A stretch of DNA of 36,202 nucleotides from positions 1-36,202 of the forward strand of contig CACVAR010000125.1 of the NCBI GenBank assembly GCA_902727905.1, written 5' to 3'. A program made the translations under genes and the position numbers. Every line of letters starts with the position of its first letter. The first letter of the stretch is position 1. This stretch comes from an uncultured Sulfurovum sp. Its GTDB lineage: Bacteria; Campylobacterota; Campylobacteria; Campylobacterales; Sulfurovaceae. The notes under the pieces were generated by a model. The model saw only the letters and a list, made by a program, of their open reading frames with translations, ran no database searches and was not told where the DNA came from. This document shows, one piece after another, positions 14,888-22,122 of the stretch.

Positions 14888-16537
14888 ATGATAGATAACG
14901 CATCAGTAGAACAACTGAAAAATAATATGGACATTGTTGAGATTATTTCAAACTATATTGAAGTAAAAAAAGCAGGAGCAAACTTTAAGGCAAACTGTCC
15001 TTTTCATGGAGAGAAGACACCGAGTTTTGTTATTAGTCCTGCTAAGCAGATTTACCATTGTTTTGGCTGTGGAGTTGGTGGAGACTCTATAAAGTTTGTT
15101 CAAGAGTATGAGAAGTTAAATTACCCAGAGGCGTTAGAAAAAATTGCCTCGATGATGAACTTTTCTTTGGCTTATACACAGGGAACTTCGGACAACAATG
15201 AAGCAAGACGAGTTCTAGAGCAGGTACAAACTTGGTATGCTAAAAATTTAGATGCTACTCCTATTTCTTTAGAGTACTTACGAAACAGAGGAATTACTCA
15301 ACAGTCTATTGAAACCTTTGGAATTGGGTATGTAGGGCAATCACAAGAACTCATGAACTTCCTTTCAGCTAACATGTTGACCATACCTAAAGCAGAAGAG
15401 GCTGGAGTAGTTGCACAACGAGAAAGGGGTGGTTTTTATGCGCGTTTGACAGAGCGAATTACCTTTCCTATCTATTCTACTTCTGGTGCTATTGTTGGTT
15501 TTGGTGGACGTACGATTACGAATCATCCTGCAAAATACATTAACTCTCCTCAAACTAAAATGTTTAATAAGTCTCGTCTTTTATATGGTTATTCAAAAGC
15601 AAAAGAGTCAATATATAGAAATAAGAAGTTAATAGTTTGTGAAGGTTATTTAGATGTTATTATGTTTCATCAGGCTGGTTTTCATGAGGCTGTTGCAACG
15701 CTAGGAACAGCATTAACAGAAGAACATTTACCCATTTTACGTAAAGGTGAACCACATGTTATTTTGGCTTATGATGGGGATAAAGCAGGAGTCGCTGCAG
15801 CTTTAAAGGCTGCAACCATGCTAACAGCTTCAGGTTTCGATGGTTCGGTAGTTCTTTTTCCTGATGGGCAAGATCCAGCAGACATGATTGCTCTTGGACA
15901 GGTACAACAAGTGGCTAATTTGTTACGAAATGGTCAAGCACTTATTCCTTTTGTGATAGAAATGATGGCTAAATCCTATGATTTAAACAACCCAAGAGAA
16001 AAAGAGGTCGCTTTTGCTTCAGTTAAAAGCTATTTAGACAATTTAACACCAATTATTAGGGAAGCATATATTGCTCATGCAGCTACTGTATTGGGAGTAA
16101 ATGTAGCACTTTTTGGTGGGAGTGTCAAGCTTGAAAATACAAAAGCACGTTTTGAAGAGGTCTCACGCGATGATGTAGGGCAGTTAAGTATTATTAAGAC
16201 ACTGATGGATAATGAAAAACTGGTTAACAAGGTGGTTAATGTTATTGAACCTGCTATGTTTGGTAATTATGCTTCATTACTGGAATCAGCAATAAATGGT
16301 GAACAAAATACAAACTTAACAGGTCTAAGTTTAGATGAAAGTATTAAAGTTATGGATGAAGAAGAATTATCGCGTTCTTTGGCTTCATATTTATTTCGCT
16401 ACTATTCGGCAAGGTTAAAAAGTATAACCACGGATGGGCAAATGCCTTTACAGCAAAAAAGCTTTTTAATACGAAAAATAAAAATGGATATTTTACCAAG
16501 ACTACGACGTGGTGAGTTGGTAACGTATAAATTTTAA
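14888..16537 (+). CDS. dnaG: DNA primase
   Basis: Makes RNA primers for replication with the DnaB helicase. The CHC2 zinc finger is complete at C37, H40, C58 and C61. The RNA polymerase core follows with FPIYSTSGAIVGFGGR, and the TOPRIM motifs are VCEGYLDVI near residue 250 and LAYDGDKAG near 295. The C-terminal quarter (about 410-549) is the helicase-interaction domain. At 549 aa it is at the short end of the family, as usual in Campylobacterota. It is divergent from the TPR-rnhA-rnc-aroC operon and is followed after 16 bases by the parvulin gene. Confidence 0.97.
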   Translation: MIDNASVEQLKNNMDIVEIISNYIEVKKAGANFKANCPFHGEKTPSFVISPAKQIYHCFGCGVGGDSIKFVQEYEKLNYPEALEKIASMMNFSLAYTQGTSDNNEARRVLEQVQTWYAKNLDATPISLEYLRNRGITQQSIETFGIGYVGQSQELMNFLSANMLTIPKAEEAGVVAQRERGGFYARLTERITFPIYSTSGAIVGFGGRTITNHPAKYINSPQTKMFNKSRLLYGYSKAKESIYRNKKLIVCEGYLDVIMFHQAGFHEAVATLGTALTEEHLPILRKGEPHVILAYDGDKAGVAAALKAATMLTASGFDGSVVLFPDGQDPADMIALGQVQQVANLLRNGQALIPFVIEMMAKSYDLNNPREKEVAFASVKSYLDNLTPIIREAYIAHAATVLGVNVALFGGSVKLENTKARFEEVSRDDVGQLSIIKTLMDNEKLVNKVVNVIEPAMFGNYASLLESAINGEQNTNLTGLSLDESIKVMDEEELSRSLASYLFRYYSARLKSITTDGQMPLQQKSFLIRKIKMDILPRLRRGELVTYKF

Positions 16538-16553
16538 AAATTAAAGGAAAAAC

Positions 16554-16835
16554 ATGGCAGCAGCAGCAAAACATATTTTGGTAGAAACAGCAGAAGAGTG
16601 TCAAGCACTTAAAGATCAAATTACTTCAGGGGAAATTACTTTTGAAGCAGCAGCAAAAGAGAAATCTCAGTGTCCATCAGGTGCGCAAGGTGGAGACTTA
16701 GGTATTTTTGATCAAGGTCAAATGGTTCCAGAGTTTGACAAAGTAATCTTTAATGATGAGTTAAAAGTGGTGCATGGACCAGTGCAAACTCAGTTTGGAT
16801 ATCACTTGATATTTATTACAAATCGTGATGGGTAG
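16554..16835 (+). CDS. Parvulin-type peptidyl-prolyl cis-trans isomerase (PpiC-like)
   Basis: A 93-aa single-domain rotamase resembling E. coli PpiC. Landmarks are KHILVETAEEC, the SGAQGGDLGIF segment with QGQMVPEFDKV, and the closing GPVQTQFGYHLIFI. No signal peptide, so it is cytoplasmic. The ATG has AAAGGA a few bases upstream and follows dnaG after 16 bases, suggesting cotranscription. Confidence 0.94.
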   Translation: MAAAAKHILVETAEECQALKDQITSGEITFEAAAKEKSQCPSGAQGGDLGIFDQGQMVPEFDKVIFNDELKVVHGPVQTQFGYHLIFITNRDG

Positions 16836-16849
16836 AGTTTTTAATCTTA

Positions 16850-17248
16850 ATGAATGATAAGTTCATAGACCTTATAAGATGGTTGCTCATGGCAGCCATG
16901 TTGATTTATTTTGCTTATTTCAAAGGTTGGATTTTTAATAACTTTGAAAATATTTCTCCTCAACAAGCACATACATTACTTGAACAATCATCTGATATTT
17001 TACTTGTTGATGTACGTTCGAAAAAGAAATTTACTCAATATCATATAAAAAATGCTATGCATATTGAGATGAATGAGCTTGATAGTTGCAAGATAGATGC
17101 TCAAAAAGTTTTGATTTATTCTGAACGAGGAGAACGTTCTGTTCAGGCTTCCAGAGTTCTAGCGACAAGAAGTTTTGACGTTCTAAATCTTGAAGGTGGT
17201 CTTGTATTTTGGGTTCGTGCTGGGTATGAGTTGGAAAAAAATAACTAG
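16850..17248 (+). CDS. Membrane-anchored rhodanese-like protein lacking the catalytic Cys
   Basis: A 132-aa protein with an N-terminal membrane helix (about residues 8-30) and a rhodanese fold (about 35-130). Fold landmarks are ILLVDVRSKKKFTQYHIKNAMHI and the end GGLVFWVRAGYEL. In the active loop YSERGERS, Ser91 stands where sulfurtransferases carry the persulfide Cys, so sulfur transfer by the usual mechanism is not expected; a binding or regulatory role is more likely. It is 14 bases after the parvulin gene. Its stop interlocks with that of convergent pgeF in the tetramer CTAG. Confidence 0.88.
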   Translation: MNDKFIDLIRWLLMAAMLIYFAYFKGWIFNNFENISPQQAHTLLEQSSDILLVDVRSKKKFTQYHIKNAMHIEMNELDSCKIDAQKVLIYSERGERSVQASRVLATRSFDVLNLEGGLVFWVRAGYELEKNN

Positions 17249-17997
17249 TTTAATCCAATCATAGACATAAAACGTCCAGAACAACCATTTTCTTTTCTAT
17301 AGGAAAAGTAATTGTCTACCTCACAAGCTGTACAAACATTAGAAAGCTCAATATTTTCGTCAATAAGTCCAGCTTCTAAGAGTTGGAGTTTATTAATATA
17401 GGGTAAATCTAACATGTATTTATCAGCTTTTTTGTCATAAGAATTTTGAACATCTTTAAAGTGTTGAGCAACATTCCAATCAACTTCATAGCAACATCTT
17501 CCAATACTTGGCGCTATTCCTGCAAGTATATACTTAGCATCAGAGTTGAAATTTTTTTTCATTTTCTCAACTGTTTTAAAAAGAATTTCTTGCTTTGTGC
17601 CTTTCCATCCAGCATGAACGGCAGCAACTACCTTATTTATAGGGTCAAAAAGTAAAATAGGTACACAGTCAGCTGTTAAGATAGTTAACATAACATCTTT
17701 TTGATTTGTAATGAGTGCATCACTGTTTTCAATGGCATTTTCTAAAGATTTCCAACCCAGTTCTTCGTTCTTGTCCACAATACATATGTTAGAAGAGTGT
17801 GTTTGATTAGCTACTATAAATTTTTTATGAGGAAAGTATTTAGAAAATTCATTTCTATTTTTTACAATTTCTTTTTTTTCTTCATTGGTATGTAAGGCTA
17901 AAGAGAAAGAGTAAGGAGAGTTTTGATCTTTCTGTGTCACCAAATGGTGACACGATTTATATTTTGAGAGCTTATGAAAAGTATAAATTTTTTTCAT
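17245..17997 (-). CDS. pgeF: Polyphenol oxidase/laccase-domain protein, purine nucleoside phosphorylase YfiH family
   Basis: A 250-aa member of the YfiH/PgeF family (LACC1-like), which binds a metal and has purine nucleoside phosphorylase/adenosine deaminase activity; in E. coli it is linked to peptidoglycan editing. Family motifs are LTADCVPILLFD near residue 105, AAVHAGWKGT near 125, and APSIGRCCYEV near 160, supplying the Cys and His metal ligands. A good ribosome site (AGGGA) precedes the ATG. A perfect palindrome (17934-17953) falls in codons 15-22. The gene is monocistronic and convergent with the rhodanese gene. Confidence 0.92.
   Translation of the reverse strand: MKKIYTFHKLSKYKSCHHLVTQKDQNSPYSFSLALHTNEEKKEIVKNRNEFSKYFPHKKFIVANQTHSSNICIVDKNEELGWKSLENAIENSDALITNQKDVMLTILTADCVPILLFDPINKVVAAVHAGWKGTKQEILFKTVEKMKKNFNSDAKYILAGIAPSIGRCCYEVDWNVAQHFKDVQNSYDKKADKYMLDLPYINKLQLLEAGLIDENIELSNVCTACEVDNYFSYRKENGCSGRFMSMIGLN
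17934..17953. repeat. Perfect inverted repeat within pgeF codons 15-22
   Basis: GTGTCACC, loop AAAT, GGTGACAC: eight-bp arms with a four-base loop. It lacks the GTAG head of the REP elements at 26364 and 31530. It encodes part of CHHLVT, so it may simply be a coding coincidence, or an mRNA hairpin near the start of pgeF. Confidence 0.6.
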
Positions 17998-18039
17998 GAA
18001 TTTGTCCCTATAAAATATGTAAGTATATATGGGCTTAGA

Positions 18040-18327
18040 TTATTTCTCTTTTGCAGCACATAATTTGTCATTGTAAAAACTTCCAAATGGAATAAGTGAC
18101 ATAAGTGTTAGAATAGCCATTTCTTTTCCTGAGAATGGTGCTTCATCAGAGGCAGCGAAAAGCTGATAAAGAAATGCAAAAACAAAAATACCATGAATCA
18201 TTCCTACTATTTTAGTAGCCATTGGGATTCCAGCAAAGTATTTAAGTGGCATTGCAACAAAAAGTAAGATAAGAAAAGAGATACCTTCTACCTTATTAAT
18301 AAGACGAAATTTTTTTAGTTCAGTCAT
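18040..18327 (-). CDS. DUF3817 small membrane protein
   Basis: A 95-aa membrane protein matching DUF3817: LINKVEGISFLILLFVAMPLKY, then VGMIHGIFVFAFLYQLF with a conserved Gly-x2-His, then a last helix ending in PFGSFYND. Three membrane helices are visible. I choose the ATG at 18327 because AAGGA precedes it; the same frame is open 35 codons further up, but that stretch has no family character. Function unknown. The 187 bases up to the Rieske gene are AT-rich and hold divergent promoters; nothing else is visible. Confidence 0.82.
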   Translation of the reverse strand: MTELKKFRLINKVEGISFLILLFVAMPLKYFAGIPMATKIVGMIHGIFVFAFLYQLFAASDEAPFSGKEMAILTLMSLIPFGSFYNDKLCAAKEK

Positions 18328-18514
18328 GTCTATGTTTCCTTGTGTAGTTAAATTTTTCGGATTATAGCCAAAAAGTGACAATAAAGTAGTAAATTGAGCT
18401 GATAATACACGATTAATTACAATTTTTATCATAAAATAAATATATCAGAGTTTACTTTAATTATAAAATAATATAATTAATCTGAATGAAATAAAACACT
18501 AAAAGGACAACATT

Positions 18515-19243
18515 ATGGAAAGAAGAGGTTTTTTAAAACTATCAGGAACAGCAGCAGCAGTTGTAGTAGCACCATCATTAATTACAGAAACATTAAGAGC
18601 AGACGATGGATCATTATATAAAACTTACGATAAAGTTATGTTAAAAGACTCTGAGGGTAACCCATTAAAAACAGCTAATGTAGTAGAACAAGAAAATTAT
18701 GTATTTAACTTTCCTCATGCAGCAACACCATGTATCTTAGTTAAATTAGATGGTCCAACTGATAAAACAGCAACACTTAAAGCTGATGATGGAACAGAGT
18801 ATAAATTTAGAGGTGGTTCAGGAAAAGATGGTTCAATTGTAGCTTATTCTGCTATTTGTCCTCACCAGTTAACACATCCTAAAGCAAGTACAACTTTCTT
18901 CCAGTATGTACCAAAAGGAACAAAAACTTTGGCATATGATAAAGCTGTAGGTGGAGTATTTGTATGTTCATCACATTTATCTGCATTTACACCAAAAGAT
19001 GGTGGAGCAAGAGTAACTGGTCCAGCAACTGAAGGGTTAACTCAAATTGTTCTTGAAGTTGATAAAGATGATGTAATTTGGGCTGTAGGTGCAGTAGGAC
19101 CAAATAAATTCCATGAATTTTTAACAAGCTTCAAGGCTGACCTTAAAAAAGAATATGGTCGAAACAAAGCTAAAAAACTTGTTAAAACAGAAGCAAAAGT
19201 TACTACACTTAAAAACTTCTCAAGTGATATTCAACAGTTTTAA
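18515..19243 (+). CDS. Tat-exported Rieske-type [2Fe-2S] protein
   Basis: A 242-aa periplasmic electron carrier. The leader MERRGFLKLSG followed by an Ala/Val-rich stretch is a twin-arginine signal. The cluster ligands are C115 and H117 (ICPHQLTH) and C151 and H154 (CSSHLSAF). Both extra cysteines that form the stabilising disulfide in bc1-type Rieske proteins are missing (Thr and Ser in their places), and the boxes are further apart than usual. This is more like the low-potential, oxygenase-type or ferredoxin-type Rieske centres. No cytochrome b is nearby, so it is not part of a bc1 complex. The neighbour is fccB, whose leader is very similar; electron exchange between them is a hypothesis. 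A strong hairpin follows the gene. Confidence 0.9.
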   Translation: MERRGFLKLSGTAAAVVVAPSLITETLRADDGSLYKTYDKVMLKDSEGNPLKTANVVEQENYVFNFPHAATPCILVKLDGPTDKTATLKADDGTEYKFRGGSGKDGSIVAYSAICPHQLTHPKASTTFFQYVPKGTKTLAYDKAVGGVFVCSSHLSAFTPKDGGARVTGPATEGLTQIVLEVDKDDVIWAVGAVGPNKFHEFLTSFKADLKKEYGRNKAKKLVKTEAKVTTLKNFSSDIQQF

Positions 19244-19261
19244 TAACTTATTTATTTACTT

Positions 19262-19287
19262 AGGAATAGATATACTTATCTATTCCT
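19262..19287 (+). terminator. Rho-independent-type terminator after the Rieske gene
   Basis: AGGAATAGATA (19262-19272), loop TACT, TATCTATTCCT (19277-19287): an eleven-bp perfect stem 18 bases after the stop codon, followed by a pyrimidine tract ending in TTTTT. It separates this gene from fccB. The remaining intergenic DNA up to 19529 is AT-rich and should hold the fccB promoter. Confidence 0.8.
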
Positions 19288-19529
19288 CCTTTCCCTCTTT
19301 TTCTCAATCAACTTTTTTTCTTAATTTATACTTATATATGTTAAATCATTGTTAAGGCTATATATTGTGGGCATGAGCTGATAGGTAGAAGTAGTTTAAT
19401 TATAACTTTTATAAGTATAAATTATTGTTTCGATTTGTAATAATTTATTAGACTAAACAAGCAATTTTTATCTTCTGTTAAAGTTTTCTGCGTTATCATC
19501 ATTGTATCAAAACATTTAAAAGGATACTC

Positions 19530-20870
19530 ATGAGTATGGAAAGAAGAGACTTATTCAAATTAGCAGGTGTTGCAGCAGCAGCAGCTGTAGTACCTGCAGT
19601 AGTTACAACAGAAGCTAAAGCAGCAGCGAAAACATCTGGAAAATCAGTTGTTATCATCGGTGGTGGTTGGGGTGGACTTACCATGGCTAAAGAAATTAAG
19701 AAACAAGATAAAACAGTTGAAGTAACTGTTATTGAGAAAAAAGATATTTTTATGTCTTGTCCTGTATCTAACCTTTACCTTGGTGGTTTAGAGAGTATGA
19801 CACTTGCTCAACTTACACATGATTATTATGCACCTGCACAAGCACATGGTTATAACTTTCATCAAGGTGAAGTTACAGCAATCGATAGAAAAGCTAAGAC
19901 TGTTACTACTACAACAGGTACTGTTTCTTATGATATTCTTGCGCTTTCTCCAGGTATTGCATATGATTACGAAAAACAATTCCCAACATGGGACGCAGCT
20001 AAAATTAATGCAGTAGCACATGCATGTCCAGCAGCTTTAATGCCAGGTTCAGAGCACCTTGCACTTAAAAGACAACTTGACAATATGGATGATGGTAACG
20101 TTATTATTGTTCCTCCAGCAAAAGGTAAGTTTAGATGTCCTCCAGCTCCATATGAGAGAACTGCGATGGTAGCTAACTACATGAAAAAAGAAGGAATCAA
20201 AGGTAAAGTTATCGTTCTTGATACAAGACCAGGTAAATTTGCAAAAGCTGCAGCATTTAAAGAGTCTTGGAATGATGCATTTGCTGATATTATTGACTAT
20301 AGAGGTGAAAGTACAGTTACTGATGTTGATACAGCAAAAAATACTATTACTTATACAGATGGTGCAGGTAAATCACATACAGAAGCGTACCAAGTATGTT
20401 CATTAATGCCAATTAACAAGTGTTCTCCAATCACAACTATGGCTGGAATTAAAACAAATGAAGCTGGTTATGCAGCAATGGATGGTTATACATTCCGTTC
20501 AGCATCTGATAAAAATGTTTATGTTATTGGTGATGCAGTTGGACATAAAATTCCACCATCAGGTCAAACAGCTATCTGGGGTGCTAAAAGAGCAGCAGGT
20601 CAAGTAGTTGCACAAATTAACGGTAAGAAAAGTGATCCAGTTGCTGGTCTTCCAGAAAAAGCAGCAAACGTATGTTACTCAATGGTAAATGGTGCTCCTG
20701 AAGAAGCAATTATGGTAACACACACATTCTCTGCTGATGCATCTGGTGTACTTAAAGGTAAAGGTGCTGTTCCAAAGCCTAAAGATGGAAATGGTAAATT
20801 TAGATCTGAAGGTGTTGGTAAAGCACTTCATGAGTGGTACAACGGTTCAATTAGAGAAATGTTCTCTTAG
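19530..20870 (+). CDS. fccB: Flavocytochrome c sulfide dehydrogenase flavoprotein subunit
   Basis: A 446-aa periplasmic flavoprotein that oxidises sulfide to sulfur and passes electrons to a c-type cytochrome. A Tat leader (ERRDLFKLAG) is followed by FAD-binding VVIIGGGWGG (residues 40-49) and the second FAD motif VYVIGDAVG (330-338). From my memory of the Allochromatium vinosum FccB sequence, C77 (MSCPVSN) aligns with the Cys that bonds covalently to FAD, and C203 (FRCPPAPYER) and C382 (NVCYS) align with the redox-active disulfide, so the enzyme looks complete. The usual cytochrome partner gene fccA is not adjacent; the Rieske gene is. Alternative: a SoxF-like subunit. Good ribosome site AAAGGA; strong terminator downstream. 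Confidence 0.93.
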   Translation: MSMERRDLFKLAGVAAAAAVVPAVVTTEAKAAAKTSGKSVVIIGGGWGGLTMAKEIKKQDKTVEVTVIEKKDIFMSCPVSNLYLGGLESMTLAQLTHDYYAPAQAHGYNFHQGEVTAIDRKAKTVTTTTGTVSYDILALSPGIAYDYEKQFPTWDAAKINAVAHACPAALMPGSEHLALKRQLDNMDDGNVIIVPPAKGKFRCPPAPYERTAMVANYMKKEGIKGKVIVLDTRPGKFAKAAAFKESWNDAFADIIDYRGESTVTDVDTAKNTITYTDGAGKSHTEAYQVCSLMPINKCSPITTMAGIKTNEAGYAAMDGYTFRSASDKNVYVIGDAVGHKIPPSGQTAIWGAKRAAGQVVAQINGKKSDPVAGLPEKAANVCYSMVNGAPEEAIMVTHTFSADASGVLKGKGAVPKPKDGNGKFRSEGVGKALHEWYNGSIREMFS

Positions 20871-20895
20871 TAGTTGACTCCTTCATTATAATTTT

Positions 20896-20928
20896 GCACC
20901 TATCCTCAAATGGTAGGTGCAGTTTTTT
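20896..20928 (+). terminator. Rho-independent terminator after fccB
   Basis: GCACCTATC (20896-20904), loop CTCAAAT, GGTAGGTGC (20912-20920) forms a nine-bp stem with one G-U pair, followed by AGTTTTTT. It stands 25 bases after the fccB stop. Confidence 0.88.
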
Positions 20929-21051
20929 ATCTGCATAACTCTTTTATCTTCGCACTTAAATTTATATACAACTTAGAAACAGTTTTTTACTACTGACTTT
21001 TCATATTAATATTAATATTTTTTTATTATTTTTCATTATTTTAAAGTGTGA

Positions 21052-21057
21052 TATAAT
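21052..21057 (+). promoter_or_regulatory. -10 box of the small membrane protein gene
   Basis: TATAAT 41 bases before the TTG start at 21099, preceded by a long run of T-rich DNA, the usual Campylobacterota promoter pattern. Together with the fccB terminator it accounts for most of the 228-base gap 20871-21098. Confidence 0.5.
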
Positions 21058-21098
21058 TATAAATTATGGGAGTAATAGAAATAATTTAGGAGACTTTT

Positions 21099-21341
21099 TT
21101 GAGTATTAATAAGAAAACACATGTAAGGGATGGTGAACGTAGGAAAAAACGTTTTATTGTACCAATAGTTTATTTTTTAGCTGAGGTTGTATTGTTATGG
21201 TTAGCATTATCATTAATTCAATTAGAGTTTTATTTAACAGACTGGAATGTTTGGGCTATTATTGTTTTTATTCTTGGAGCAGGTTATAGTATCGCGAAAA
21301 CAGTTAATGTTTTTCAGAGACAGAAAGATTATCAGGAATAA
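21099..21341 (+). CDS. Small two-helix membrane protein, unknown function
   Basis: An 80-aa protein with a basic N-terminus (RDGERRKKR) and two hydrophobic helices (about residues 21-40 and 50-66), predicted in the inner membrane with both ends in the cytoplasm. The start is TTG, supported by AGGAG seven bases upstream. I do not recognise a family. It is transcribed alone towards the two tRNA genes, which lie on the other strand. Confidence 0.7.
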   Translation: MSINKKTHVRDGERRKKRFIVPIVYFLAEVVLLWLALSLIQLEFYLTDWNVWAIIVFILGAGYSIAKTVNVFQRQKDYQE

Positions 21342-21357
21342 ATAGGTAGTAATTTAG

Positions 21358-21432
21358 TGGTGACCCCTAGGAGATTCGAACTCCTATAACATGGATGAAA
21401 ACCATGGATCCTAACCATTAGACGAAGGGGCC
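21358..21432 (-). tRNA. tRNA-Glu (anticodon UUC), copy 1
   Basis: The minus strand reads GGCCCCTTCGTCTAATGG at the 5' end, an anticodon stem-loop with TTTTCAT (anticodon TTC) and a TPsiC arm with GTTCGAATC. The acceptor stem is GGCCCCT against AGGGGTC with one G-U pair. The CCA tail is encoded (TGG at 21358-21360). The 75-base gene is identical to the second copy 30 bases away. Confidence 0.97.
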
Positions 21433-21462
21433 ACTAAATATTAAAAAGTTACAAGCTAGTAA

Positions 21463-21537
21463 TGGTGACCCCTAGGAGATTCGAACTCCTATAACATGGA
21501 TGAAAACCATGGATCCTAACCATTAGACGAAGGGGCC
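21463..21537 (-). tRNA. tRNA-Glu (anticodon UUC), copy 2
   Basis: Identical base for base to the neighbouring tRNA-Glu, including the encoded CCA. As the minus strand is transcribed, this copy comes first and the two are probably cut from one precursor. Each copy is bracketed by its own short complementary flanks (see findings). Confidence 0.97.
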
Positions 21538-21611
21538 ATTAACAGCTTGTGGACGAAATTATAGCTAAGTATTCTTAAAATAATCTGAAGTAATGAGATA
21601 ATTAATTTGGT

Positions 21612-21617
21612 TATAAT
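21612..21617 (+). promoter_or_regulatory. -10 box of the lipoprotein-nfo operon
   Basis: TATAAT within GGTTATAAT, 22 bases before the ATG at 21640. It argues against the upstream in-frame TTG at 21607, which would lie within the promoter. Confidence 0.55.
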
Positions 21618-21639
21618 ACGACAAAAACAAGGTCTTATT

Positions 21640-22122
21640 ATGTTTAAAAATATGCTACTTCTCTTCAGTATAATCTTTACCTTAAATAGTTGTTCAGGAA
21701 AAGAAGCAAAAAAGCAAGAGAGTGCTTTTATTGTTATGAAAACACCAACAGTTAAATTTGCTGATATGGGTTTCATTTATGATACCCCTTCTAAGGTAAA
21801 AGTAGAGGTATATACTGCTGGACAGCCTCTTGTTGACCTAGAAATTAATTCACAAAATATTTGTCTGTCTCTGATGAAATGTATGGATAAAAAAGACTTT
21901 AATAAAGAAGTTTTAAGTGAATCATATTCCGATACCCTTTTAGAAAATATTTTCCGTGGAAAACCAATTTTTGAAAAGAAAAACTTAGAAAAACAAGATA
22001 ATGGTTTTGTGCAAAAAATTAGCAAAGAGGGTCTTTATAATATATCTTATTCTGTGGTAAGTGGTAATAGAGTTTTTCGTGATACAATTAATAAAATCGT
22101 AATTAAAGTGAGAGAGCAATAA
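21640..22122 (+). CDS. Lipoprotein of unknown function
   Basis: A 160-aa protein with a type II signal peptide from MFKNMLLLFSIIF to lipobox TLNSC. The mature part is a probable beta-rich domain: KTPTVKFADMGFIY, VKVEVYTAGQPLVDLEI, then two Cys (ICLSLMKC) and a C-terminal strand pair. Family not recognised. I choose the ATG at 21640 (AAGG seven bases upstream) because the longer frame would start upstream of the promoter box. Its stop shares one base with the nfo start (TAATG), so the two are translationally coupled. Confidence 0.78.
   Translation: MFKNMLLLFSIIFTLNSCSGKEAKKQESAFIVMKTPTVKFADMGFIYDTPSKVKVEVYTAGQPLVDLEINSQNICLSLMKCMDKKDFNKEVLSESYSDTLLENIFRGKPIFEKKNLEKQDNGFVQKISKEGLYNISYSVVSGNRVFRDTINKIVIKVREQ

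Noticed and set aside
16850..17248. Annotation as an active thiosulfate sulfurtransferase
   Set aside because: The residue at the catalytic position is Ser91, so only the fold can be claimed.
21358..21537. Tandem tRNA-Glu considered as the attachment site of an integrated element
   Set aside because: Both copies are complete and only 30 bp apart, with no integrase or cargo between or beside them; simple gene duplication explains it.
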